A stretch of 15,986 nt of DNA. It comes from Planctomycetota bacterium. GTDB lineage: Bacteria > Planctomycetota > Phycisphaerae > WQYP01. The position numbers were made by a program, and so were the translations under genes. The stretch covers positions 1 to 15,986 of the forward strand of contig JAKBAC010000072.1 in NCBI GenBank assembly GCA_021809365.1, given 5' to 3'. Positions 8,764-15,322 of the stretch are shown one piece after another. A model generated the notes under the pieces. The model saw only the letters and a list, made by a program, of their open reading frames with translations. It made no database searches and was not told the origin of the DNA. Positions within the stretch are counted from its first letter, which is position 1. Each line of letters opens with the position of its first letter.

Positions 8764-8814
8764 ACAGGGCGTTGGCGATACCATCGACATTCAATGGCGC
8801 GTAACGGTTCCGCG

Positions 8815-11800
8815 TTATTCAAATTCCAGCAGCAGATCATTGGCCGACACGGTCATGCCGGGTTGAACAAGAATTTTGCCGATCTTTCCATCCCGCGGGC
8901 TGTAAACCGCTGTTTCCATTTTCATCGCTTCAATGGACAGCAGCTTATCGCCGCGGGTCACCGCCTGGCCGAGGCTCACGGCAATGGCGGAAATTTTGCC
9001 CGGCATCGGCGCGCCGATATGGCCTGGATTATCACGCTGCGCTTTGGGCATTTGGACGCGGGCCTTGCCGGTTAATGATTTGTCCGCAACTTTCACTTCG
9101 CGCGGCTGGCCATTGAGTTCGAAAAATACGGTTCTCATGCCGTCCACGTCGGCTTCGCCGACGGTCAAAAACTTTACGAGCATGGTTTTGCCCAGCTCCA
9201 GTTCGATCGGCACTTCCACATAGGGCTGCATGGGATAGAAAAACGTCGGGGTGGGCAGCACGCTTACATTGTCGTGTTGTTTGCGGAAGTGATCGAAGTT
9301 CGTGAACACCTCCGGATACATCAGATAACTGGCAAGATCCGTATCGCTCAGATCGTGATGCAGCTTCTGGGCCGCTTCCCGCCGCGCGGCCTCAAGATCA
9401 ACGGGCTTGAGTTTGGCACCCGGGCGCGCGGTCATGGGCGTTTTGCCTTGCAGGACAATTTTCCGCAGTTGTTTAGGCCAGCCACCGGGGGGTTGGCCTA
9501 AATCTCCGCGGAACATATCCACGACGCTTTTGGGGAAATCAATGTGCCGGGTCTCATCGAGAACGTCATCGGGCTTGAGGTTGTTGGTGACCATGAAAAG
9601 CGCCATGTCGCCGACCACTTTGCTGGATGGTGTGACCTTCACAATATCGCCAAAGAGCTGATTGACCTGGGCGTACATGGCGGCGATTTCATTCCAGCGC
9701 TCGGCCAGGCCGAGGCTCTTGGCCTGCACGCGCAAGTTGGTATATTGCCCGCCGGGCATTTCATGTTCATAAACCGAGGCGGTACTCGCCAGCATCCCCT
9801 CTTCAAATGGCTGATAGAACCGCCGCACGGCCTCCCAGTAATCGGCCAGGCGGGCCAGCGCGGTTTGATCAAGACCACTGTCACGCGGCGTATTGGCCAA
9901 TGCGGCCACCAAAGAATTCATATTGGGCTGACTGGTCATTCCGCTCATGGAACTTACCGCGGCATCGACAATATTCACCCCGCTCTGGGCCGCTAAAAGA
10001 ATACTGGCCGCCTGCACGCCCGCGGTATCATGCGTGTGGAAATGGATCGGCAGGCCGGTTTCATTTTTGAGCGCTTTGACAAGCTTCTGCGCCGCCAGCG
10101 GTCGGCATAAGCCCGCCATATCTTTAATGCCAAGAATATGCGTGCCCATTTTTTCCAATTCTCTGGCCATGCGGATGTAATATTTCAGCGAATATTTTTC
10201 CCGGCGCGGATTGAGAATGTCACCGGTGTAACAGATCGCGGCTTCCAGAATGGCACCGTTTTCCACCACGGCATCCATGGCGACGCGCATGTTGCGTGTC
10301 CAGTTCAGTGAGTCAAACACGCGGAACACGTCAATGCCGTTGCGGGCCGCCTCCCGCACAAAAAACTTCACAACATTATCCGGATAATTGGTATATCCCA
10401 CGGCATTGCTGGCGCGCAACAGCATCTGAAACAGCAGATTCGGCGCGCGCGAGCGCATCTCCGAAAGGCGCTGCCAGGGATCTTCATGCAGAAACCGCAT
10501 CGCCGTATCAAAGGTGGCTCCACCCCACATTTCAATGCTGAAAAGATTCGGCAGCAGATGCGCCATCGCCTCGGCCGCCGGCAGCATATCCATGGTGCGC
10601 ATGCGCGTGGCCAGCAAAGACTGATGGGCGTCGCGCATGGTGGTATCGGTAAAAAGCAGGGCCTTTTGCCGGGTCAACCATTGGGAAAACGCCTTCGCCC
10701 CGATTTGCTTAAAGCGATCACGCAACCCCGCTGGCAGCGGCTGGCTGTGGCTTAGTGCAATGACCGGCGGCGGAGTCATGGCCGCGAGGTCCGGCACACG
10801 TTTAACCTCCGGCGAGCCGTTGACAATCACATCACCCAGATAGGTCAACAGCTTGGTGGCGCGATCACGCCGGGCGGAAAATCGGAACAGCGCCGGCGTA
10901 TTATCCACAAAGGTGGTGGTGGCCGCGCCGGAAACAAACGTGGGGTGCTGTACCAGATTTTCCAGGAAGGGAATGTTGGTTTTTACACCGCGCACGCGGA
11001 ATTCAGATAACGCCCGCACCGTTCGCACCACCGACTCTTCCAGCGTGGGCGCAAAGCAGGTGAGCTTCACGAGCAGCGAATCAAAGTAAGGTGTAATGAC
11101 CGCGCCGGTGTAGGCCGTACCCCCGTCGAGCCGCACACCAAACCCGGCGGGAGAGCGGTAGCTGGTGATGCGGCCATAATCGGGAATGAAATGATTGGCG
11201 GCATCCTCGGATGTAATCCGGCATTGCAGGGCCACGCCGCGGTAGGTGATTTTGTCCTGCGCTGGAATTTGAATTTCCGGCCCGTGCAGGCGGTGCCCCT
11301 GCGCGACGCGTATCTGGGATTTGACCAGATCAATACCGGTGATTATTTCCGTGACCGTGTGTTCCACCTGAATACGCGGATTAACTTCAATGAAGAAATA
11401 CTCACCGGTCTGAACATCCACCAGAAATTCCACGGTGCCCGCATTGCGGTATCGAACCTGGCGGCCAATGGCCACGGCGGCATCGCATATTTTTGTCCGC
11501 AATGCGTCTGGTAACCCAACGCTGGGAGCCAGCTCAACGACTTTCTGATGCCGGCGCTGCACGGAGCAATCACGTTCAAATAGGTGCACCAGATTGCCAT
11601 GGGCATCCCCCAGAAGTTGCACTTCAATATGTTTGGCGCTGGTGATGTAGCGTTCGAGAAATACTTCTGATTTGCCAAAAGCGCCGCCGGCCTCTCGTTG
11701 GGCTTCATCAAGTTTGGCGGCTAACTCGTCGGCATGGTGGACTACCCGCATGCCTCGTCCACCGCCGCCGAAACTGGCCTTGATGATCAACGGGAAACCG

Positions 11801-12252
11801 ATTTCTTTGGCCAACTTTTTTATTTGTGCGGGATCTGTTACGCCATGCTCGGTTCCCGGCAAGACCGGAGCACCGGCCTGCTGGGCGATGCGCCGGGCGG
11901 CGGTTTTATCACCGAAGGCCCGCAACATGTCCGGTGTTGGGCCTACAAAGATAATACCGGCGGCCTCGCACGCGGCGGCGAAGTCGGGGTTTTCGGATAG
12001 AAAGCCATAGCCGGGGTGAATGGCATCGACATCATGCGCTTTGGCGATGTCTATAATGGCGGGAATATTGAGGTAATTTTTAACCGGCGCATCGGGGCCG
12101 CCGACCTGATAACTTTCATCGGCCTTGAACCGATGCAGGCTATAGCGGTCTTCATACGTATAAATGGCCACAGTGGACAAACCAAGTTCCGTGGCGGCGC
12201 GTAACACGCGGATGGCAATCTCACTGCGATTGGCGACCAGCAGCTTTTTCAT
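8815..12252 (-). CDS. pyc: Pyruvate carboxylase, single-chain
   Basis: This 1145-aa biotin enzyme (EC 6.4.1.1) carboxylates pyruvate to oxaloacetate with ATP and bicarbonate, refilling the TCA cycle. Domains in order: biotin carboxylase at about 1-450, with the ATP-grasp glycine loop FGGGGRGMR (161-169), FERDCSVQRRHQK (225-237) and EVNPRIQVEHTVTE (289-302); an allosteric/linker part at about 455-530; and the carboxyltransferase TIM barrel from about 532, with TDTTMRDAHQS (metal ligand Asp541), GIKDMAG (Lys710, the lysine carbamylated in this family) and HFHTHDT (His739/His741). The conserved C-terminal PYC/OADA region and the biotinyl domain with EAMKMET follow (biotin-acceptor Lys1111). Every catalytic landmark is present and length is typical. 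The ATG start has GAGGAA 8 bases upstream. Its predicted leader is dominated by a perfect 46-bp palindrome, and it appears to have its own promoter rather than read-through from the HAD gene. Confidence 0.97.
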   Translation of the reverse strand: MKKLLVANRSEIAIRVLRAATELGLSTVAIYTYEDRYSLHRFKADESYQVGGPDAPVKNYLNIPAIIDIAKAHDVDAIHPGYGFLSENPDFAAACEAAGIIFVGPTPDMLRAFGDKTAARRIAQQAGAPVLPGTEHGVTDPAQIKKLAKEIGFPLIIKASFGGGGRGMRVVHHADELAAKLDEAQREAGGAFGKSEVFLERYITSAKHIEVQLLGDAHGNLVHLFERDCSVQRRHQKVVELAPSVGLPDALRTKICDAAVAIGRQVRYRNAGTVEFLVDVQTGEYFFIEVNPRIQVEHTVTEIITGIDLVKSQIRVAQGHRLHGPEIQIPAQDKITYRGVALQCRITSEDAANHFIPDYGRITSYRSPAGFGVRLDGGTAYTGAVITPYFDSLLVKLTCFAPTLEESVVRTVRALSEFRVRGVKTNIPFLENLVQHPTFVSGAATTTFVDNTPALFRFSARRDRATKLLTYLGDVIVNGSPEVKRVPDLAAMTPPPVIALSHSQPLPAGLRDRFKQIGAKAFSQWLTRQKALLFTDTTMRDAHQSLLATRMRTMDMLPAAEAMAHLLPNLFSIEMWGGATFDTAMRFLHEDPWQRLSEMRSRAPNLLFQMLLRASNAVGYTNYPDNVVKFFVREAARNGIDVFRVFDSLNWTRNMRVAMDAVVENGAILEAAICYTGDILNPRREKYSLKYYIRMARELEKMGTHILGIKDMAGLCRPLAAQKLVKALKNETGLPIHFHTHDTAGVQAASILLAAQSGVNIVDAAVSSMSGMTSQPNMNSLVAALANTPRDSGLDQTALARLADYWEAVRRFYQPFEEGMLASTASVYEHEMPGGQYTNLRVQAKSLGLAERWNEIAAMYAQVNQLFGDIVKVTPSSKVVGDMALFMVTNNLKPDDVLDETRHIDFPKSVVDMFRGDLGQPPGGWPKQLRKIVLQGKTPMTARPGAKLKPVDLEAARREAAQKLHHDLSDTDLASYLMYPEVFTNFDHFRKQHDNVSVLPTPTFFYPMQPYVEVPIELELGKTMLVKFLTVGEADVDGMRTVFFELNGQPREVKVADKSLTGKARVQMPKAQRDNPGHIGAPMPGKISAIAVSLGQAVTRGDKLLSIEAMKMETAVYSPRDGKIGKILVQPGMTVSANDLLLEFE

Positions 12253-12273
12253 TATGGGCGTTCCTCAACCTTC

Positions 12274-12319
12274 CTAGTGCCCTGTTCCACCCGTAATTAC
12301 GGGTGGAACAGGGCACTAG
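12274..12319. repeat. Perfect 46-bp palindrome in the pyruvate carboxylase leader
   Basis: Two 23-bp arms are exact reverse complements with no spacer. The left arm begins CTAGTGCCCTGTTCC, the centre is CCCGTAATTACGGG, and the right arm ends GGAACAGGGCACTAG. As RNA it would form about 20 uninterrupted base pairs closed by a small A/U-rich loop. It sits 22 bp upstream of the pyc start codon and about 6 bases after the predicted transcription start. No T-run follows on either strand, so it is not a standard intrinsic terminator. The outermost TA dinucleotides could be a TA target duplication around a small inverted-repeat element, as made by IS630/Tc1-type transposases. A REP-like element is the alternative. 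The palindrome itself is certain; its nature is not. Confidence 0.9.
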
Positions 12320-12331
12320 CACACGGCCACA

Positions 12332-12360
12332 AGAATAGCCGAAAAGCGATGTTTCGTTAA
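12332..12360 (-). promoter_or_regulatory. Predicted promoter for pyruvate carboxylase
   Basis: On the minus strand TTAACG (12355-12360) is followed after exactly 17 bp by TATTCT (12332-12337), a good sigma70-type arrangement. The start would fall near 12325, giving a leader of about 73 bases that begins almost immediately with the 46-bp palindrome. The rest of the 182-bp gap (12320-12501) holds no other clear signal. Confidence 0.45.
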
Positions 12361-12501
12361 GTGACCCGTATCGGCGGCACGCTGGGCGCGTGGCACTTTA
12401 TTCGGATATCGTTGTATGGCCCTGCAGCGCAAAACACGGGTCTGTGTAATACTTTTAACTCAGGCAGGGTCACGATGGTTTGTGCATTCCCGGTGGTGCC
12501 T

Positions 12502-13218
12502 TCAGAAAGGCTTCAGGCCAAGCCACTGATCCAACTCGGGCAGGGGTACCTGTTGGAGATGTTCAAATGGAAAATCCGCCCATTTCCGCACTGATTCCAG
12601 GCGGCTGGTGGTGGCCACGCCGAGCACCCGCAGACCCGCGGCGTGCGCCGCCGCCGCTCCGCCCTCCGTATCTTCCAGCACCAGGCTGTGCAAGCGATTG
12701 AGGTTTCCATCATGCAGCGCATTAAGTTTATCAAATGCGAGGCCGTAGCCTTCGGGGTCCGGCTTGCTGCGTTGGACATCTTCAATGGAAACAATCACGG
12801 GAAAATGATGCTCCAAAATAAAGGCCCCCAGTAAGGTGTTGATTTCCTGGCGGCGGGCACCGCTGCAAATCGCGCACGGCACTTTTCGGCGCTCCAGATG
12901 CGCCAGTAATTCCACAACGCCCGGCAACGCCGCGGAAAATTCCCCGATGCGGCCATCCATGATCTGGTCTTTGAGGCGGCAAAGTTCATCCAGCAAGGAT
13001 GGCACCGGATCCACCCCCTGATCCTGCAATATCAACCGAAAGCCTTCAAGATTTCCGAATACAATATAGCGCGAAAAATAGCGGTCGGGCGTGATGTGTA
13101 TTTCCCGGCCAATATCTTTCCGCGCCGCCAACAGCGCCTGATTGTACGCCACCAGATGCAGCTCTTCGGTATTGGCGATCACGCCGTCAAAGTCGAAAAT
13201 AACACAGGCATCGCCCAT
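12502..13218 (-). CDS. HAD-superfamily phosphatase, beta-phosphoglucomutase/phosphoglycolate-phosphatase-like
   Basis: This 238-aa cytosolic hydrolase has all four HAD motifs: I, FDFDGVIANT with nucleophile Asp9 and general acid/base Asp11; II, ICSGA with Ser119; III, SKPDPEGY with Lys152; and IV, LEDTEGG with Glu182 and Asp183. The helical insert between motifs I and II (about 18-95) is a C1-type cap, placing it with the phosphoglycolate phosphatase / beta-phosphoglucomutase group. The substrate cannot be assigned. The ATG start lies 3 bp after the lptB stop, so the two are almost certainly cotranscribed, and its ribosome site would lie inside the end of lptB (weak GGTTGAG). In proteobacteria lptB lies near kdsC, also a HAD phosphatase, but KdsC lacks this cap, so orthology is not supported. 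Confidence 0.9.
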   Translation of the reverse strand: MGDACVIFDFDGVIANTEELHLVAYNQALLAARKDIGREIHITPDRYFSRYIVFGNLEGFRLILQDQGVDPVPSLLDELCRLKDQIMDGRIGEFSAALPGVVELLAHLERRKVPCAICSGARRQEINTLLGAFILEHHFPVIVSIEDVQRSKPDPEGYGLAFDKLNALHDGNLNRLHSLVLEDTEGGAAAAHAAGLRVLGVATTSRLESVRKWADFPFEHLQQVPLPELDQWLGLKPF

Positions 13219-13221
13219 AGC

Positions 13222-13959
13222 TCAACCGAATTCATCGCCCTTAAAGCTGTGCCCCAGATACGTTTGCCGCACCAGCGGATTGTTAATCAATTCCCTGGGT
13301 GTGCCCTGGGCCAGCACCTGCCCTTCGGAAATAATCAACGCCCGGTCGCAGACTTCCAGCGTGCGCTGCACGTTATGGTCGGTAATCAGAATGGCCTTGC
13401 CCATGTGTTCGCGCAACTGTCGGATTTCACGCTGCAGATCTTCCACGGCAATGGGGTCTACACCGCTGAACGGCTCATCGAGCAGAATCAATGACGGATT
13501 GGTAATCAGGGCGCGGGCGATTTCCAGTTTTCGCCGCTCGCCGCCGGAAAGCGTATAGGCCTTTTGCTTGCGTGTTTTGGTAAGGCCGAACTGTTCCAAC
13601 AGGCGGTCGGCTTCTTCGTGGCGCTGGGAGCGCGATCGTCGGGTCTGTTCCAAAATCGCCAGAAGATTTTGCTCCACCGTCAGGCGGAGAAAAACCGATG
13701 GCTCCTGGGAAAGATACCCCATTCCCCGGCGGGCACGCTGGTACATGGGCATGTGGGTAATATCCATGCCATCGAACAGAACCGTGCCGCCATCCGGACG
13801 GATCATGCCGATGACCATGCGGAACGTCGTGGTTTTTCCCGCGCCGTTACGCCCCAGCAGGCCTATGACTTCCTTATGCCCGACATCAAATGACACGCGA
13901 TCAACCACGGTTCGCGTACCGTAGCGCTTGATCAGATTATGAGCCGATAGAAGAATCAA
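13222..13959 (-). CDS. lptB: LPS export ABC transporter ATP-binding protein LptB
   Basis: LptB is the cytoplasmic ATPase that, with LptF/LptG, extracts LPS from the inner membrane and drives it along the Lpt bridge. With the start chosen here it has 245 aa, close to E. coli LptB (241). Motifs: Walker A GRNGAGKTTT (36-45), Q-loop Gln85 in GYLSQEPSVF, signature LSGGE (137-141), Walker B LILLDEP (157-163) and switch His195 in TDHNV. LptB hallmarks include SVFLRLTVEQNLLAILE, GVDPIAVEDLQ and the C-terminal VRQTYLGHSF. I chose TTG at 13959 because homology begins there (MILLSAHNLIKRYG) and GGCAGGG sits 6 bases upstream. The frame stays open up to 14064, but that extension is cysteine-rich, unlike LptB, and overlaps the predicted promoter. 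No lptA or lptC is adjacent, so the rest of the Lpt system must be elsewhere. Confidence 0.93.
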   Translation of the reverse strand: MILLSAHNLIKRYGTRTVVDRVSFDVGHKEVIGLLGRNGAGKTTTFRMVIGMIRPDGGTVLFDGMDITHMPMYQRARRGMGYLSQEPSVFLRLTVEQNLLAILEQTRRSRSQRHEEADRLLEQFGLTKTRKQKAYTLSGGERRKLEIARALITNPSLILLDEPFSGVDPIAVEDLQREIRQLREHMGKAILITDHNVQRTLEVCDRALIISEGQVLAQGTPRELINNPLVRQTYLGHSFKGDEFG

Positions 13960-14030
13960 CCAGCACCCTGCCGCCGTACACCCCGGTTCAGCACGGCCAA
14001 CATGACCGCAACAAATACCGAATGTGCAGC

Positions 14031-14059
14031 ATTGTCTTGTTTGTGCGTCCGTATGGCAA
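14031..14059 (-). promoter_or_regulatory. Predicted promoter for lptB-HAD
   Basis: Minus-strand TTGCCA (14054-14059, 5 of 6 to consensus) is followed after 17 bp by GACAAT (14031-14036, 4 of 6). Transcription would begin near 14024, about 65 bases before the TTG start codon. It lies in the 129-bp gap between the CopD-like gene and lptB, which contains no other obvious signal. Confidence 0.35.
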
Positions 14060-14088
14060 GCCAACGAACACTTATTGTCCCACGACCA

Positions 14089-14538
14089 TCAGAACATGAT
14101 CCGCAATGCGCCGGCGGCCATCACGATAATCGCTCCGCATATCAGACAGGCGGTATACCATTTTGCGGCATCGCGCCGGAACGATGCGAAGGTGGTGGCA
14201 CGTCCGGCCAATACGGACAATAAAAAGAACAATACCAGCGCGGCCAGAAGTTTCACAGTCAGAATGATCTGATACAGCGGCGGCTCGGTGGACATGGGAA
14301 TCACCACCAGCAGCCAGTAAACGCCGGAAATAATCTGCAGCAGAATGACGATCCCCAGAAATATCCGCCAGGGTTTGTTGATGCGCTCAATGATGGCCGC
14401 GCGACGATCAGCGGCTTCCTCCGCCAAAGCGGGCAGCAGAAACAATCGAATAAAGAAAGGCGAACCAATTAAAATAATCGCCCCGCCAATATGCACCCAT
14501 CGCATCAGCAGCGTAAGGTAAAAAAGATGTTGATCCAT
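14089..14538 (-). CDS. Four-helix inner-membrane protein, CopD/DUF4149-like
   Basis: With the start chosen here this is a 149-aa integral membrane protein with four predicted helices at about residues 10-33, 57-80, 88-112 and 125-147. The first helix carries RWVHIGGAIILIG, similar to the Trp-His-Ile-x-Gly/Ala pattern that opens CopD-like and DUF4149-like proteins, and the third has a conserved-looking lysine (LTVKLLAAL). The intra-membrane histidine could bind metal or haem, as proposed for related families, but no function can be stated. I chose ATG at 14538 because AAGGAG lies 8 bases upstream. The frame extends to a TTG at 14610, but that would run through the predicted promoter. It is followed by lptB after 129 bp on the same strand. 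Membership of a specific family is moderate; membrane topology is confident. Confidence 0.75.
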   Translation of the reverse strand: MDQHLFYLTLLMRWVHIGGAIILIGSPFFIRLFLLPALAEEAADRRAAIIERINKPWRIFLGIVILLQIISGVYWLLVVIPMSTEPPLYQIILTVKLLAALVLFFLLSVLAGRATTFASFRRDAAKWYTACLICGAIIVMAAGALRIMF

Positions 14539-14576
14539 CAGCCCGGCTCCTTTCGTTCGCTGTTGTTCAAAATCAG

Positions 14577-14604
14577 ATAATACAGGCTTTAACCACACGG
14601 GCAA
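14577..14604 (-). promoter_or_regulatory. Predicted promoter for the CopD-like gene
   Basis: On the minus strand TTGCCC (14599-14604) is followed after 16 bp by TATTAT (14577-14582, 5 of 6 to consensus). The start would be near 14570, about 32 bases before the chosen ATG. This placement also argues against the longer TTG-started version of the gene. Confidence 0.4.
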
Positions 14605-14934
14605 AGCCAAGACGGGTTATGGACTGGAAATCAGGCACGGCGGGAAACCCGTGCCATGGTACCGAAATGCCGCAACTTATCGGAACTGGCGGGTTGTTGA
14701 GAAAATATCAGTTTTTGTGCGGTGAAGAACGCTTCTGGCCGATATAGTAAGTGTGCAGGTCGTCAAGAAGTCAGACACATATCGACGCATGACCGGCATA
14801 AGAGAAGAGGCGAAAATCGGTACCGCGAGCTGACGCAAATCAATATCAGCAGGCCATAGGCTTTTTGAGAGTTTATGGTTCGCGGAATTCGCTTCAACTG
14901 TTAAAAAAGTCGGCTTGGTTCCCTATGGTGGGAG

Positions 14935-15194
14935 CGAGAGGTTTTCTGTCCGTGGTTGGACGAGTCTGAGCGCAATGGCCGCATACGTGGCGGCGGAATG
15001 TTCACGTTCTCCAGCGCCTTTCGGCGCGCCTGGTGTACGAATAGTTTCTTGGAGTCACAGAGAGACAGAGTCAGGGAACTGCTGCGCCTGTCACATGGCG
15101 GCAGGCGCAGACCCGCCCTCGAATGGAGGGGGGGAGAGAGTTGCGTGCCGGCAATTTGGTGGCCTCTGGCTGCTGGATTGCCGGCATTTTTTTT
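14935..15194 (+). ncRNA. Candidate structured small RNA, unidentified
   Basis: A run of hairpins leads into a strong terminator: GTCC/GGAC (14948-14961), GCCGC/GCGGC (14978-14994), GCGCC-TTTC-GGCGC (15014-15027, with CCAG/CTGG outside it), a perfect 9-bp stem CTGCGCCTG/CAGGCGCAG with an 11-base loop (15082-15110), and CCCTC/GAGGG around 15116-15130. No plus-strand protein gene upstream could use the terminator: the nearest ends at 8763, with opposing genes between. I do not recognise conserved cores of RNase P RNA, tmRNA, SRP RNA, 6S RNA or a known riboswitch. The 5' end is a guess, with no convincing promoter found. A leader or a decayed element are alternatives. Confidence 0.3.
15146..15194 (+). 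terminator. Strong intrinsic terminator, plus strand
   Basis: TGCCGGCAAT (15146-15155) and ATTGCCGGCA (15177-15186) are exact reverse complements forming a 10-bp stem around a 21-base loop, immediately followed by eight T residues (15187-15194). This is a textbook Rho-independent terminator for plus-strand transcription. On the minus strand it lacks a comparable downstream T-run. It insulates the downstream Sel1 gene from whatever is transcribed upstream. Confidence 0.8.
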
Positions 15195-15253
15195 AGACAC
15201 CTATCTTTCAGCGCGGCCGAAAGCCGAAATAAGCTCACGCGGAGTCGCGTAAG

Positions 15254-15282
15254 TTGGCATGGCGGAACGCCAGCGATATACT
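15254..15282 (+). promoter_or_regulatory. Predicted strong promoter for the Sel1-repeat gene
   Basis: TTGGCA (15254-15259) is followed by exactly 17 bp and TATACT (15277-15282). The same -35 hexamer appears upstream of transketolase. Transcription would begin near 15289, about 34 bases before the TTG start codon. Confidence 0.55.
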
Positions 15283-15322
15283 TCGGTGGATTGTCCAACA
15301 TGGAGATACTGGAGTACGCGCT

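Larger units (their letters stand above)
14611..15253. other. Long region without a convincing protein gene
   Basis: About 640 bp between the CopD-like gene and the Sel1-gene promoter. The left part (14611-14900) shows no coding character and no clear signal. The right part (about 14935-15194) is rich in short perfect hairpins and ends in an excellent plus-strand intrinsic terminator. After the terminator come two more small stems (CGGC/GCCG around 15215, ACGCG/CGCGT around 15237-15250) just before the next promoter. Reading frames of 93-99 codons exist on both strands but lack ribosome sites and recognisable domains; they probably reflect the high GC content. Confidence 0.6.

Noticed and set aside
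9544..9996. Plus-strand frame of 150 codons inside the pyruvate carboxylase gene
   Set aside because: It is antisense to an intact, fully motif-supported enzyme and has no independent support.
12274..12319. The palindrome as a bidirectional intrinsic terminator for the HAD gene
   Set aside because: There is no T-run on either strand after the stem, and it lies downstream of the predicted pyc promoter, where termination would block pyc itself unless regulated.
12502..13218. Assignment of the HAD gene as kdsC because of its lptB neighbour
   Set aside because: KdsC is a cap-less, shorter HAD enzyme; this protein has a C1-type helical cap and phosphoglycolate phosphatase/beta-phosphoglucomutase-like motifs.
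15067..15090. Sequence resembling part of a cobalamin-riboswitch B12 box (GAGTCAGGGAACTGC)
   Set aside because: Only a partial match, the other conserved cobalamin-riboswitch elements are missing, and no B12-related gene follows.
14901..15200. Minus-strand frame of 99 codons over the hairpin-rich segment
   Set aside because: No ribosome site or domain; its apparent protein simply mirrors the structured plus-strand segment.
14915..15252. Plus-strand frames of 93 and 98 codons in the right-hand gap
   Set aside because: They run through the intrinsic terminator, lack ribosome sites, and show Arg/Gly/Pro-rich composition typical of spurious frames in GC-rich hairpin DNA.
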